In this document: one piece after another, positions 1-12,610 of the stretch
Layout: every line of letters starts with the position of its first letter
How positions within the stretch are numbered: position 1 is the first letter of the stretch
Source of the DNA: Streptomyces sp. NBC_01717
GTDB lineage: Bacteria > Actinomycetota > Actinomycetes > Streptomycetales > Streptomycetaceae
Reading direction: 5' to 3'
Assembly (NCBI RefSeq): GCF_036248255.1
Contig: NZ_CP109179.1
Coordinates: 434,001-498,000, forward strand
Length of the DNA: 64,000 bases
Position numbers and translations under genes: made by a program
Notes under the pieces: model-generated
The model's database searches: none
Told to the model about the DNA's origin: nothing
The model's input: only the letters and a program-made list of their open reading frames with translations

Positions 1-631
1 TGTCCTTGTCGTAGTGCCGCCACAGCATCTGGCGTGCGGCCGGGCTGTTCATCTGCTTCGCGAAGGCGTTCGGGAGCGGGACGAAGTGGGAGAACGCCTG
101 CACGCCGAGTGGGATGGAAGCGCCGTGGTGCGGGCTGTCGTAGGAGAAGTACAGCCCGGTCCGGTGATTTACCCCGTGCGTCTCCAGTTTTGCGAGGGCA
201 TAGCGGGTGACGATGCCGCCCATGCTGAAGCCGCCCACGACCAGGCGGGCGTCGCCCAGCTGCTCGGAGATTGCCCGCATGATGGCGGCCTCGGCCGCCT
301 GCGCGTTGTCCAGGATCGAGGCGCTGCGCTCATTGAAGCCGAGTAGGATCACGTCCCTGCCGCGCTGGCGCAGCTCGCTGATGAACGAGTAGCCGCTCTC
401 CAGCCCGTGGTAGAGCACGTCGAGTTTGCTCCGGCCGAGGTTGAAGCCGTCGGCCATGATCACGGGTCGGACGAGACCGCTGCCGTTACCCTCGCGGGGG
501 AACACCCAGGCGAAGCCGTTGGGCAGGGTCCACTCCTCGTGCTCCGGTACCTGGATCGTTCCGGCGGGTTCGACGGTCAGCGGACCGCCGAGAGTGAACG
601 AACCAACATTCGGCTCGGTCGTCTCGGACAT
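1..631 (-). CDS. Alpha/beta hydrolase (lipase/esterase-like), 3' end outside window
   Basis: The reading frame starts at ATG 631, behind a good AAGGAG ribosome site, and runs off the left edge. About 210 residues are visible. They contain the nucleophile elbow GGFSMGG, preceded by a strand reading ARLVV and followed by a helix, as in PGAP1-like or triacylglycerol lipase-like hydrolases. A conserved [10 protein letters not shown] segment follows, a pattern common in lipases acting on large substrates. There is no signal peptide, so the product is probably cytoplasmic. Substrate unknown. The catalytic Asp and His would lie in the missing part. The gene stands alone; its upstream neighbour is transposon debris. 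Confidence 0.8.
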   Translation of the reverse strand, partial: MSETTEPNVGSFTLGGPLTVEPAGTIQVPEHEEWTLPNGFAWVFPREGNGSGLVRPVIMADGFNLGRSKLDVLYHGLESGYSFISELRQRGRDVILLGFNERSASILDNAQAAEAAIMRAISEQLGDARLVVGGFSMGGIVTRYALAKLETHGVNHRTGLYFSYDSPHHGASIPLGVQAFSHFVPLPNAFAKQMNSPAARQMLWRHYDKD

Positions 632-829
632 GGTCGTGCTCCTTGCGGAAGGGGGGTGGGTGCGACGACGTCATCATGGGGGGCGATCCGGGCGCATCAC
701 TCTTTTGATCTGCGGGTTTCACCACATCTGATGGACTGCGCAAGGGAAGTGTTTAGTGCGTTTGGCATGTGCCGTTGGCCTGTTCTCATCGCTCGTCCGT
801 TCCAGGCCTAAAGCCGAGAAGGCTCGGGA

Positions 830-1350
830 CACCGTCGAGGAAACCCATTCGTGACGCAACCAGGAGCGCCGAGCCGTAGGGCCTGCGGTGTGAGGCGGTG
901 AGTGCCGAAAACGCCCAATGCCGGCCGGTCGCGGCCAGGCGACTGTTCTTGATCCGGCGCTGACTGACGCATCTACTCTTCCCTGATTCGCGGGTCACGG
1001 GAGCGCTTCCGGCGTACGCCTTCAGATCCTGGCCTGTTTCGAACCTGGTGCGATCATCCACCGATCTCGGCGAGCATCCGGGCGCCGGTGAGCACGGCAA
1101 GGCCGGGAAGACTCGTGATGACCTCTGCGTCGGGATGCTGAAGGAAGCGCTCTTCCGTTCACGCGCGAGATCGTCGCAGGCCCGGCAAGCCGCATCGAGC
1201 TGGGCGAGTAGCGCGCTGTTTGGCGCCCCATCGCCTTCTCCACCAGGGGCGGTTGGTGAAGCTGGGCCTGGCGGAACACGGCGAAGGGACGGATGGTTTC
1301 GGCCTCGACCCAACGCTGGCGACCGGCCCGCGTGATGGCACTCTTCAGTC
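830..1350 (-). pseudogene. IS110-family transposase remnant
   Basis: Two minus-strand frames together read like the C-terminal half of an IS110 transposase. One frame has QAQLHQPPLVEKAMGRQ, the next has DLKAYAGSAPVTRESGKS, the hallmark of the Transposase_20 domain. The frames are broken several times and the ends are lost, so no active enzyme can be made. Three further IS110 remnants occur in this window (17.1, 50.9 and 51.4 kb). Confidence 0.75.
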
Positions 1351-1550
1351 GGTTCGAAGCGGAGGTACCGGAATCCTCCCTGCCGCTACATGGCGGGAGG
1401 TCCTGGAAGTCGTAACGAAGGCAGACCGGTTCGGCCTCCTCGCCACCAGCCTGGGCGGTCGCGCCCTGTGGGCCGCCGTACACAAGGCGGTCCCCGCGAC
1501 GGGCGAGCGGCGGCGGGCGATCGGTGTGCGGCTGGTCGTAGGACGCCTGG

Positions 1551-1856
1551 CGGGGCAGGTGGCCAAGGGGCGCGCAGGGCCCGGGTGTGGGCGGGCATGG
1601 TGACGGCGGCGAGGATGCCGGCCCGTCCAGCGTAGGTAGAGCGCCAGCTGAGGTGGTCGACCAGCGTGGCTGTGAAGGGTGCGAAGACGGTGCTGGCGAG
1701 GGTGACGGTCGTCAGAGCGCGGACGCGATCCGGGCCCCACCAGTGGGTCAGAGCCTCGAAGGCGGGCTGGTAGAAGGTGGCGGCCATGGCGACGCCGGCC
1801 ATGAGCCAGGCGGCCATGAACACGTACAGGTTGGGGGCCCGGCGAAATTGACGAGC
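1551..1856 (-). pseudogene. MFS transporter fragment
   Basis: About 100 residues on the minus strand contain NLYVFMAAWLMAGVAMAA, FYQPAFEALTHWWGPDRVRA and a third hydrophobic stretch ending in PAHTRALRAPWPPAP. These resemble the middle transmembrane helices of a drug-efflux-type major facilitator protein. There is no start and neither half of the 12-helix fold is complete. It lies between IS110 debris and a polymerase fragment on the other strand, so it was probably cut down by insertion and deletion. Confidence 0.6.
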
Positions 1857-1901
1857 AGTGGCAGGGCGATGCGGGCGACGTCCAGCGGCTGCGACCAGAT
1901 C

Positions 1902-2250
1902 GGCGAAGGCCTGCGCCGAGAGCCTCAGGTCACCAGCCGACTCACCCTCACCGCGCGGTACGCCGATCGCAGTTCCACCACGCGCACACGCACACAGCCG
2001 GAACCCACCAACCACTCACCCGCTCTCGCCACGGCTGCCCTGGAACTGCTGACCACCCTCGGACTGCAACAAGCGCGAGTCCGTGCCTTCGCTATCCGTG
2101 TCGATGGCCTGCGGCTCGCCGACTCCGCGCATCGCCAGCGCTCCCTGGATCCCAGCGACGATCGCGCCCGCGCAACGGAAGCTGCCGCCGACAGAGCACG
2201 TAGACGCTTTGGGTCTGAGGCTATACGTCCAGCATCTACCGCGGGGCCGC
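1902..2250 (+). pseudogene. Y-family DNA polymerase C-terminal fragment
   Basis: The translation contains LTLTARYADRSSTTRTRT, then GLQQARVRAFAIRVDGL, and ends in an ADRARRRFG helix. This order matches the little-finger C-terminal region of actinobacterial DinB/ImuB-like polymerases. The catalytic palm (N-terminal about 250 residues) is absent. A second fragment of the same region lies at 15895-16200. Confidence 0.6.
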
Positions 2251-2325
2251 CGACCACCAGGCGGGTTGGCCCAGGGCTGTGAGGTGGTCACCAGCGTCCC
2301 GAAGTCGGCCGTCCGGCCGCCACTG

Positions 2326-5300
2326 TCACATATCTCCAGGAGGACGCGACCATGCTTCGATGGCGGGTGGTTCCGCGTACCCCGCGACCGAGACCCACGC
2401 CTTCTCGGTGCCCTCATTGCTCAGGACGTAGACCGGGCGGAAAGGGTCGCGCAGGTCCTGTCTGTCAGAGAAGACGGCGCGAAACACGGTGTCGGAGACC
2501 GCCACGGCCGCCGGGGAGTCGCTTGCGGCGTTCAGAGCGGCCCTCAACGGCTGTGAATTTACCAGCCTGAGGGCCGTGACCACCGGCCGCCCCACCCATG
2601 CCCCGCGGTGCTGCGTCACGTCACCACAGTGCAGCGCGAGTCGCAGTCTGAGCGACGCTTCCCGGTGGAGGCCGTGCAGTGCACGCTCCAATCGCGCGAG
2701 CAGGTCCGGAGCCAGCGCCAAAGCACGCGTCAACGCCTCGAAGACGATGATCTGCCCGTCGCCCCTGTCGTTCCTCTCCCAAGACGGTGGACTCTCGTCC
2801 TGGGAGAGCACTTGGGTCAGAACGTTGTTCAGAGCACTGCGGGCGTTCGTCTGCGCCGTCACGGACTTCGAGGCAAAGCCTGCGATGTCCACGACGAGGA
2901 TGAGGCGATTGCGCCCGGAGTCCAAAGCGGCGTGGGTGCGAGCGAGTTCGCCTATGCCATTGTCCGACTTGTTTTCGGCGTTACGGGCGTTGCTCCACTG
3001 TCTCCCTGCCTCCACCGCCCTAGTCGACACTTCGAGTCCCAGGTCGGTACGCAGGAGCAGGGGACGCAGCACGTACTGCGCGGACGGCCCGCCACCGTGG
3101 ATACGCAGCCACTCGACTGCGCGGTCACCGGCCCTCGTCGCGTCGGGTGGAGTGAGGTCGTCGCGGGAAAGCAACGCGTTCAGGACAAACTGGGCGTCGA
3201 GGTCGGTGCCGTGACCGCGATCCCCCAGCCACGTCAGAGCGAGCGCCGTGGCCTCGCGCGCCTCCTCCGGTGCCAGGTCGCCGCGTTGCAGGAGTGCAAA
3301 GACCACGTACTCGGCCTCGGCCTCGGGGGAGGCACCGACCGAACTGAGCCAGTCGAGGGCATATCGCACGAGCTGACGCCGGGCGTCCGATGGTAGGTCC
3401 TCCCGGCGCAGTGCGGTGTGCACGAGGCCACTGTCGCTGGTACCGCCGTGAGAGCCTAGCCAGCGCAGTGCCTGGTCCAGCACGACGTGGGCATCCTCCT
3501 GCGACAGGTCCTCCCGTCGCAGAGCCGCCGACAACACGAACTGCGCCGATTCGGTGTCCCCACGCACCGCGAGCCATGTTCGGGTGTACGCCAGCGTCCG
3601 CGCCGCCTCGTCACCGGAAAGGCGGGAGATCCTCAGCAGGGAGTGGATCAGGTACTGCGCATCCTGGGTCTCCCCGTGGAGCGCAAGCCAGTCCAGCGTC
3701 TGTTGGATCGCCTGTGCTGTCTGCTGGCGAGGCAGATCCGCGCGGGACAGGAGGGGGGTGAGGACGTATTGAGCACTCTCGGCACGGTCATGCGCGTTCA
3801 GCCAGGACAGTGACTGGTCGATGACGGCTCTGGCCTGGTCCGCGCCGAGGTCGGTGCGCCTCAGCAGGGAGTGGAGCAGGTACTGCGCAACCTGGGCCTC
3901 CCCGTGCACCGCAAGCCAGTCCAGCGCCTGTTGGATCGCCTGTGCTGTCTGCTGGCGAGGCAGATCCGCGCGGGACAGGAGGGGGGTGAGGACGTATTGA
4001 GCACTCTCGGCACGGTCATGCGCGTTCAGCCAGGACAGTGACTGGTCGATGACGGCTCTGGCCTGGTCCGCGCCGAGGTCGGTGCGCCTCAGCAGTTGGC
4101 GCAGTTGGCGCAGTTGGACGGGGTTGGCCTCCTGCACGCCGGTGGACGCTTCCCGCCGTTCCTGGGCGAGTACTCGGAAGCGCTCCGCGACCTGTGAGTC
4201 GCCCTCTTTTTTTGCCGCGCGGGCAATGGCTTCCAGGTCCGGGAGCGCGGCGTTCCCCGCCAGTGCGTCCCACAGCGATTCCGGAGGGATCGAGTGCCGG
4301 CGGATTTCACGTCCGTACTGCTCGATGTGGTCGGAGAGCCGGAAGGATCCCAGTGAGGACGCCGCCCCGACCGGCCGCGCAACTTGGAACAGGCCCGCGC
4401 TGTTCAGCGTCTCGACAGAGAGCTGTCCCAGATCCGGCGTGTTCCCTTCCAGATGGCGCAGGTAGCCGACGGCCGCCTCGCCGAGCAGGACGCCAGGGAT
4501 CACCGGTCCATGCCCGTAGCGGCGGGCGTCGATCGCGGCGTCCGCGAAGGCGCGTACGAGCGAGGACGCGGAGGTGTACCGCTCGATCGCGTCGGCGCCG
4601 CTCGTGAGGTAGGAGAGGGACGAGGCATCCCCGGTCAGTGACACAGGGATGGCCACACCCATCAGGCACAGGGTTCGTGCCTGCTGATGCCGGTCGGGTG
4701 AATTCAGCGGGGGTACGGAGATCAGTGTGTTCCAGTGGTCCGTCCGTACTGTGCCCAGCACCAGGACCGGGCTGTCGGCGGGGTCCTGTAGCCGCGCTCT
4801 CAGCGCCGCCGCGACGTGTTCGCCGCGCCCACCGGCCGCCTCGTCTAGGAGGTGTCGCTCCGCATCGCCCAGCCAGATCACGGTGCGCGCACCGATCCGG
4901 GCCGGAGCGCCGAGTGCCGTGTCGAGGTCGGCGTTGGACTGGGGTTCCCACAGAGACCAGTCGTGCGGAAGGTGGCGCGCCGCTTCGCAGGCCGACCGGG
5001 TCTTGCCCGAGCCGAGCGGGCCGACGAGCAGGACCAGCCTCGATGCGCCGGCGGCGCAGTCCTGTACGACGGCCCGCAGCAGCCGGTCGTGGCGCCGCTC
5101 GACGTAGTGCGGCGATTCCGACCGCGCCGTACGGTCGACGAAGTCGGCAATCGGTTGCCCGAGACGTGTAGTCATGACGGGTGATGCCCGGGCTTCTGGG
5201 CGCTTCTGCAGAGCACGGTCCCGCAACGTGGTGAACGAGGCCGCGGTCGACTGGCCGTCGGAATCCGGATCCGCTTGCCAGGCGAGGAAGTGAACCAGCC

Positions 5301-7681
5301 AGTCAAAGCTGCGCTCGTCGGCCGGGACGGCCTTCCCTCTGAACCAGTCGGACAGTGTGCTTGTGGTGAGTTGGACGGGAGGGTACGCCTGCTCGGCCCG
5401 CGACACCAGCAACGCATACGTCGGGGCGCCGGCCCGGTGATGCAGCTCGCGCAGGGCTTTGGCGAGTGCGTCCCGGCTCTCCCGCCGCGCTTTGCCGAGG
5501 CGGGTCTGGACACGGAACACGACGACGGCCCCCGGCTGAGGAGCCGCGCGCTCGACAAAGGCCACACAGGAACCGAAAGGCTGGAGCTCTCCGGGTTTGT
5601 CCGAGTCGTCGAGGACCAGGAGGAATTCGACGGGGGAGAGTACGACCGGGGTGCGCGGGGACGTGGTGCGCACAGCCTGCATCACGCGCGGCCACGAGAA
5701 AGTGGTCTCCACTCGTACCGTGACATACAGAGGAGCGCTGGCGCCACGCCACAGCAGGTCCTGTTCGAGCGCATCCTCAACCGGCGTCGGCCCTTCGAGG
5801 TCGATGCCCTCCGCGGAGAGCTGGTCACGGAGGTCGCCGATCACATCGGTAAGTGTGACGCTGCCCTGGATGGGGCGCAGGTCATCGAAGAGCGTGTTCC
5901 GATGCGGCCAGTCGCCCAGAGGGGCCGGGAGCCGCTGATAGGTGTAGTCAATCAGGCGCCGCAGCAGAAGCTCGGTGTCACGCAGAGCCAGGGGCGCGGT
6001 GGGCGGGCCAAACAGCGACTGCATCTGCGCCCGTACGGCCTCGTACACGGCGGATGCCTCGTGCGCCTCATGGGTCGTCGCCGCGGCCATTCCCCCGGGG
6101 GTGGCCGGACGTGCAGCACCGGCCTGCCGTGTCGCCTCCGCGCCTCCGTGCCCCCTCACCGCGGTGGCCGTCTCGGCGAATGGCTGTGTCTGCGCCGGTA
6201 CCTGCCGTGCCGCCGTCGGGTCGTGCAGTACGGCCGCGACGCCCCCCGGGGCGTACGGGTGGGCGGCGGCATGGCGGCTGAAGGCGGCCCGCATGTGCCA
6301 TGCGTCGTGGGTCGTGAGGTGGGTGCGCAGAAATTCTCGAGCGGGGGCACTGAGCGCCAACAGCGGATCGCCCTCGGCATCGCGGCGCACGGTGAACAGG
6401 CCGCTGGTGAGTAGCTCGGCGAGATCGGAGTACCGGGCTTCGGGCGCGGCCTCGTCGCGCAGTATGTGCAACAGCGGCAGAGGCAGTTCGGGGAGCCCGG
6501 AGCAGAGGACGGCCAGACGTACGGCCGGGGAGGGGGCGGTTTGGACGAACGCTTCGGCGAGCCGCTCCGGATCGGTCTGTCGGGCAGGTGCTGTTCCCTT
6601 GCGCGTCCGGAGGAGGCGGCCGGTCGCGGGGATGAGCACCGCGTCGCAGCCCCGTGGGTCGGCGCGCATGAGTGTGCTCGCCCACGCGCCCAGGGAGTTC
6701 GAACTGCAGGACACGACGGGCAGCGCGGACCAGGGCCCGAGGGGGTCCTCGACGCCCACGCGGGGACGGAACCTGGGAGGCAGCCGGAAGCGGAGGGCGC
6801 GGTTGGGCTCGCCGGCTCGGTCCGCGGTGACGCGTACGGCGGGCAGGTTAAGGGCGGAGCGGCGCCATAGGCGTGGCGGCAACGGATCGAGTAGCGCCAC
6901 TGGCATCTGTGCGCCCCAGTCGCGCAACAAAAGCCAGGGGACGGGGCTGTGCCAGCCCCGGGCGGCGCAGTCGGAGGCCAGCAGGACCAGCCGCCTGCCC
7001 CGGGTGCCGCTGCTGTGGTGGGGGACGCGCTCGCGGGGGACTTCGCAGCCGTGGTGGTCGCGTACGCGCGGCTCGTTCCCCTGCCACTCCAGGCGCCATG
7101 TGTGGACGGCGCGGAAACCTCCCAAGGTGGTCAGGAGCCGGGTGATGGCCCGGGTAGTCTCCTCCCACACGCTCATGGACAGCGCCGAGTCCACGATGAC
7201 GACCGCCTCGAACCAGGGTTCGGGAGCGGGACGGAACAGCGGTACCAGGGGGCCGCCCCGCGCGTAGTGCTCCACGGTGGCGTCGATGTCCAGGAGGCTG
7301 CGTGCGCCCTGGCGCCATGGCCGGCGGAAGGGCTGGATGGCCCGGCCGACGGCGAGCGAGTCCGGCAGCGGGTTGGCGCGCCCCAGCGACAACGGCGCGC
7401 CGCGTACCGTGTCGCTCGCCCCGGGACGCCGGACGGACAGCTCCCTGCTCGTCGCGCCGGTCGGGGTGTCGTCCTCGGCAGGCGAGGACTCGGTGTGCTC
7501 GGACGGCGCCGTGGGTTCGGGGTGGGTGACGGTCTCCTCGCCGGGTGTGGACCGGGGCGCGGCCGGGTCCCAGTCCACGGTGCCCGAGGCGGCGAGCCAC
7601 AAGGCGTCGGCGAGGACGCATGCGTCCACTCCGGAGGGCAGCGGCGCGCTGCCCAGGGCCCGGACGAGCCGGGTGAGGGCG

Positions 7682-7689
<8 letters not shown>
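2326..7689 (-). CDS. SAV_2336/vWA-like, STAND-NTPase, helical-repeat, cyclase-like fusion protein
   Basis: A 1787-residue protein, last gene of the operon. The start is GTG 7689, overlapping the MoxR stop by 8 nt (GTGTCTGA). Residues 1-550 resemble the SAV_2336 N-terminal region with a vWA-like core (VVIVDSALSMS, about 163-173). About 740-805 looks helix-turn-helix-like (LSDWFRGKAVP). A P-loop GPLGSGKT lies at about 890-897, with a Walker B-like strand TVIWLGD near 936. About ten 38-residue repeats of the type LLxRxDL...ALxWLxxHG span roughly 1190-1570. The C-terminus (1595-1787) resembles a class III nucleotidyl cyclase: VVDIAGF carries the first metal Asp (1601) and NDRGDG the second (1644). 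The usual catalytic Asn of VNxAxRL is replaced (VVTALRL), so cyclase activity is uncertain. Likely a sensor/switch subunit of a conflict system. Confidence 0.85.
3632..4097. repeat. Near-identical 228-bp tandem duplication inside the sensor gene
   Basis: A stretch of about 230 bp occurs twice in direct succession with an offset of 228 bp (76 codons, two 38-residue repeats) and only a few differences. For example, the same run of bases begins at 3781 and again at 4009. At 4094-4115 a 9-bp unit (GGCGCAGTT) is also iterated. Such sequence identity inside a divergent repeat array points to recent expansion by recombination or slippage. Confidence 0.85.
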
Positions 7690-8634
<945 letters not shown>

Positions 8635-8638
<4 letters not shown>

Positions 8639-10701
8639 AACTCCTCCTCGGGGCTGGCCACGATGCGCTGCTCGAAGGGACGGCAGAACTCCAGCCAGGC
8701 CTCGTCGTGCCAGACCGCACGCAGCTCGCCGAGACAGGCCTTACAATCTTCGTGCCCGGCGGACCACCGATTCCGGTAGGCCTCGGCGAACCCAGCGGGC
8801 AGGCTTTGCCAGTGGCGTTCTACCTGGACCTGTAGCCGTACGTCACCGGGGCGCGCGTCCGGCCGTGGCCACAGGATGATCGGCGCGTACGGCAGCAGTT
8901 GCTCAAGAACGTCCTGCAAGGCTTCGGGGTGGTGGTCGAGCCCGACTGCGATGTCGTAGCGGCCTGTCTCCAGATCTTGCTCGAGTCGCCACCCGTCCTC
9001 CAGGACGGATGCTCCGATCCACTCCACCGGCACGCTGGTGCAGGCGGCCATGTCGCGCAGCGCCTTGCGGGCAGCGTCGTTTAGCTCGGCGTTCTCGTCC
9101 ATCGGGTCCATGCGGCCGCTCCAGCGCACGACGACGGTGTGGTTGACGCCGAGCCGTCGAAGGCCGACCTTGTCCTCCTCGGGCTGCCAGGATGCCAGCA
9201 GGTGGGCAGGCGCGGCGACGTCCACGTTGACCAGCTGTTCCGGTGTGGGGAGCCGGCGGCGCGCCCAATTCAGGGCTGTCCCGATCGCACGGCCCACCCC
9301 CCGCTGGTCCGCGGCCTCGCAGCGGAAGCGCTCGTGGACGGGGAGTCTCTCGCTGCTGCCGACCAACCAGGCGTCAATCTCGTCCGGCCAGTCGGCCAAC
9401 GCGCCAGCCAGGCTGACGACCAGGCGGAGTTCGCCCTGCTCGCGCTTGCGCGCCAGCTCGGCCAAGGCGTCGTTGAACTCGGTCACCACACCCATCTTCC
9501 ACGCCCACTCCCGCAGCCGGCCGTCCACCTCGTTCCCCGCGGCCAGTAGGCCGAGGGCCGCCACGAAGCGCGCGGGGACCTTCCACGGGGACTCGTCGAG
9601 CGTCGGCGCGCGCAGGGCCGCGTACTCAACGAGGTCGCGCAGCAGCTCGGCGCCCTCGACCTCCGGGGGCAGACCCGACAACTGGCGTGCGGCGCGCAGC
9701 AGATCGCTGGTCAGCACCTCGGCGAACACAGTGTTGAGGAGGGTGACGATCTCGCAGCATCCCAGGAGTGTCGCCACCACGTCGGTGACCCGGTCGTGCC
9801 AGACCGGATCGGTAGCGTCCGCCACTTCGCCCCGCCGGGCGAACGTGTCGAGCTCGTCTAGCGCGGAACGTGTGAGGCGTGCCGGGAGTCGGGTACCGGC
9901 TCGCCACAGGGCCACGGCTTCCTCTAGGTCTTGTCGTCCAGACGCCCCCACGACGCCGCCTCCGGCGCCGGGCGCCGATCGCGCGTTGCGGGCGAGCCAC
10001 AGGCCTTCGGCGGCGAAGGGGTCGTTGTCATATTCGAACCGGCCGACGACCTGGCCGACGATCCGGTTGCGCAGCTCTTCGGTGAGCTTGGCGTCCGCGT
10101 ACACCAGGGGACCGGCGCCGGTGACTCCTTTGCGTAACACGTCGACGACGGCGAACGTCAGGCGCATGTCGCGGGCCGCTTGATCGGCCGCGGCTGCGGT
10201 GAGGACCGACAGCCTGGTACGGCCCGCCCGCACACCGCCCGCGATGCCGCGCGCGTCCGGCGTCGCGCCAGCCGCGTGGCAGGTGTCCACCAGCGCGACG
10301 ACGCCCTCGACCCCTGGCTCGTCGACGGCCTCGGTGAGCAATTGGCCGACGTGCACGGCGGACCCGATGCTGCCAGTCGTGGAGTCGGCGACCATGTAGT
10401 ACAGGTCGGCCTGTTGGGGGGCGGTGAAGCCGTGCCCGAGCAACGCCACTACCAGCACCGCGTTGTCGTCCCGGGCCCGGCACACGGCCTCGCGTACAGC
10501 GTTGCGGACGTCCTCAGGTTTCAAAGCGGCGCTCACCAGCAGGGACGGATGGTCGCCGGTGCGGGCGGTGCACGCCCCAAGGGCGGGGTCGGTGAGCGCG
10601 GAGTGCAGGCTGCGGGCGGCTTCCTCCAGCCGGGACAGGACGCCCATCGCAGTGCACTGCGCGCCCACGACCAGGACGTGCCGGCGCTGCTCCTCGGTCA
10701 C
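8635..10701 (-). CDS. Caspase-like protease with VMAP-like C-terminal region
   Basis: A 688-residue protein starting at GTG 10701, overlapping the hydrolase stop. Residues about 5-240 form a caspase-fold domain. The expected dyad is visible: His90 in VALLGHGF and Cys141 in VALVDTCHAAG. The rest is helical, and the last about 150 residues (WRLEQDLETGRYDIAVG, then PYAPIILWPRP) resemble the conserved C-terminal module of vWA-MoxR-associated proteins (VMAP-C). In described ternary systems the N-terminal domain of the VMAP is the effector, so this protein would become a protease after activation by the MoxR/vWA pair. Target unknown. A different peptidase of the caspase clan is possible, but the dyad is clear. 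Confidence 0.82.
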
Positions 10702-11672
10702 TTCTTCAGTGCTTCGACCAGGGGGCCGGCAACGGCCGGCTGCCGCAGGTACTTGGTGGCGCTGTGCACCCACAGACCGTCGGAGTCCACCCGCTCGGTC
10801 ACCGGCAGGACACCCGAGGCGTTGGGCAGCATCCAGTTTTGGACGCGCGGCCGGCCCACCACGATGTCGTCGCGGTCCCAGAAGTTCAGCCACCGTTCGA
10901 CACAGCCAGGAGTGCGGGGCGGCTGTGGCACCAGCCGTTGGAGTACGGCCGCCCCCGTGGCCAGCGGTGAGCCCAGGGTCATCAGCAGCGGAACCGGCCC
11001 GCCGTGGCCGCTCAGCGCCTCGAACGCCACGACGGTGCCGAGCGAGTGGCTCACCACGATCAGCGGGCGGCCGGGCTCCGTACCGCGCAGCACCCGCTCG
11101 CGGATCCGTTCGTCCAGAGTGCGCCCGGCGCCGTCGGCCTCCTGCCTGCCGAGGTAGCGGCCGACCTGGGCCAGGTACCACAGCAGCGGCAGACCACTCG
11201 CCCACTGCGCGCTTCCGCGCAGCCCCGGCATCTGCAGCAGGGTCGTCAGCACCCTGCCGAGGACGCGGATCGGTGCTCCGACGCCCTGGGCCTCACCGTC
11301 GAAGCGGGGCAACTGGGCACGGGCGTCCTCGACCACCGCCAACGCCCGCTTGTCGCCGCGCTCCACGGAATGTATGCCCAGCTCGTCGATGAGTGCCTCG
11401 ACGAACTCCTCGAGGAACACGGCGTCTTCCTGGTCGTTGAGCTCCAGGGTCTGATCCCCCTGGGCCTCGGCGTCGGCGAACAGATCGCTGTAGTCGGCGA
11501 ACCGGACCTCCGCCAGCCAGCCTTGGGTCAGACCGGAGACCGCGTCGGAGTGCCCCGCCTTGCGGGCGCCTGCGGCCAGAGCCTCCAGCCACTCACGGCG
11601 TTCTCGCTCCGGGTCACGGATCCCTCCGATCCCGTGCAAGAACACAAGTTGAGTAGTGTCTGAACCGCCCAC
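10698..11672 (-). CDS. Alpha/beta hydrolase of the conflict operon
   Basis: First gene of the four-gene operon, 324 residues from GTG 11672, which has a GGGGGG ribosome site; GTG 11690 is an alternative without one. An N-terminal FLHGIGG oxyanion-type loop is followed by the nucleophile elbow VVSHSLGTVVAFEAL and by LMTLGSPL. A downstream WLNFWDRDDIV may supply the acid, and VHSATKYL the His. No signal peptide is seen. It resembles lipase/esterase-like proteins of the DUF676 kind. The stop TGA overlaps the GTG of the caspase-like gene, so it is almost certainly co-expressed. It could be a second effector (membrane lipid hydrolysis) or a regulatory hydrolase; inferred from context only. Confidence 0.8.
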   Translation of the reverse strand: MGGSDTTQLVFLHGIGGIRDPERERREWLEALAAGARKAGHSDAVSGLTQGWLAEVRFADYSDLFADAEAQGDQTLELNDQEDAVFLEEFVEALIDELGIHSVERGDKRALAVVEDARAQLPRFDGEAQGVGAPIRVLGRVLTTLLQMPGLRGSAQWASGLPLLWYLAQVGRYLGRQEADGAGRTLDERIRERVLRGTEPGRPLIVVSHSLGTVVAFEALSGHGGPVPLLMTLGSPLATGAAVLQRLVPQPPRTPGCVERWLNFWDRDDIVVGRPRVQNWMLPNASGVLPVTERVDSDGLWVHSATKYLRQPAVAGPLVEALKK

Positions 11673-11690
11673 TTTCGCCCCCCGTACCAC

Positions 11691-12456
11691 CTGTGCCCGA
11701 ACGCACGACTGACACTAAGCCACAACTCTGCGTCTCACCAGGCGAATCGGGCAACATCGCAGGAGGACCCCGCTGTGAGGCTCAGGCCGCTGGGCCCGCC
11801 ACCGTGCGGCTCGGCACCTGCGGGTAACCCATCAGGTCCTCGTGGCGTATGGGGTCACCACAGGCCTGGTCCGTGACCACCGGAACCAGTCCGTTGCCGG
11901 AGGCGTGCTCGACGACTGCGGGCAGGCCGGCGCCCTTACGGAGATGGCGATCATTCCTGGTAGAACTGAAGCTCGTCATCGAACATCGCTGCGGCCGCAC
12001 TCGGCCTGCTGGACGGACTCGGTCTGCAACGCGCACCGCGTCGTGCTGTCGGCTGCCCGGCAGGACGAAACGGTGAGAGGCCGGCCTGTCTGTCAGGTCG
12101 GAGGGATTGTGTCGATCGGTATCGGGCTACGGACTGTCCTCCGGATCGCTTCCGACGGCCCGGACCACCGCCATCACGGTCACCTAGGCCCACGGCACCG
12201 CACAGGGCGGACCAGCAGAGAAGCGGCAGGTCGTTCACGGGCGACGCCAGTGATCCGTCGTGGCGGACGCAAAGCCGTGGCAGCGCCCGCGGAGAGTCCG
12301 TCAAACCAGGCTGTTCGCCTACCCCGGGCACGTCGCCCCTGTATACGGGGCAGGTGGCGGATGTATTACGCCCGGTCCGCAAGGCTGGTCCGAACCCCGG
12401 CGCCTGACAGGGCGCCCCTGCGATGATGCGGCCCCGCACACATCCCAGGAGGGACC
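11691..12456. other. Spacer without a confident gene
   Basis: Between the conflict operon and the lipoprotein gene there is no convincing gene. The best candidate is a minus-strand frame from about 11979 to 11782 (65 codons, with VPVVTDQACGDP), which I do not recognise and cannot support by a ribosome site. The promoter of the operon should lie in the first about 100 bases. Confidence 0.4.
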
Positions 12457-12610
12457 ATGCGCACCCGACTCAGCGCCGCCGTCGTAACCGCGGCCGCCCT
12501 GCTCGCCCTCACGGGCTGCGGAGCCGAGGCCGACCCAGCAGCTTGCAAGACCGCCATGGCCAAAGCGTTCGACGAGGCCATAGCTGCAGGCGACACAGCC
12601 AACTCGCTAA

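Noticed and set aside
3632..4097. 228-bp repeats as a mobile element
   Set aside because: In-frame, no terminal inverted repeats and same period as the protein repeats; an expansion of coding repeats.
4000..4500. Long plus-strand open frames across 2.4-7.9 kb
   Set aside because: They are antisense to the 1787-residue protein, have Arg/Pro/Gly-rich low-complexity translations and no domain signals; an effect of high GC.
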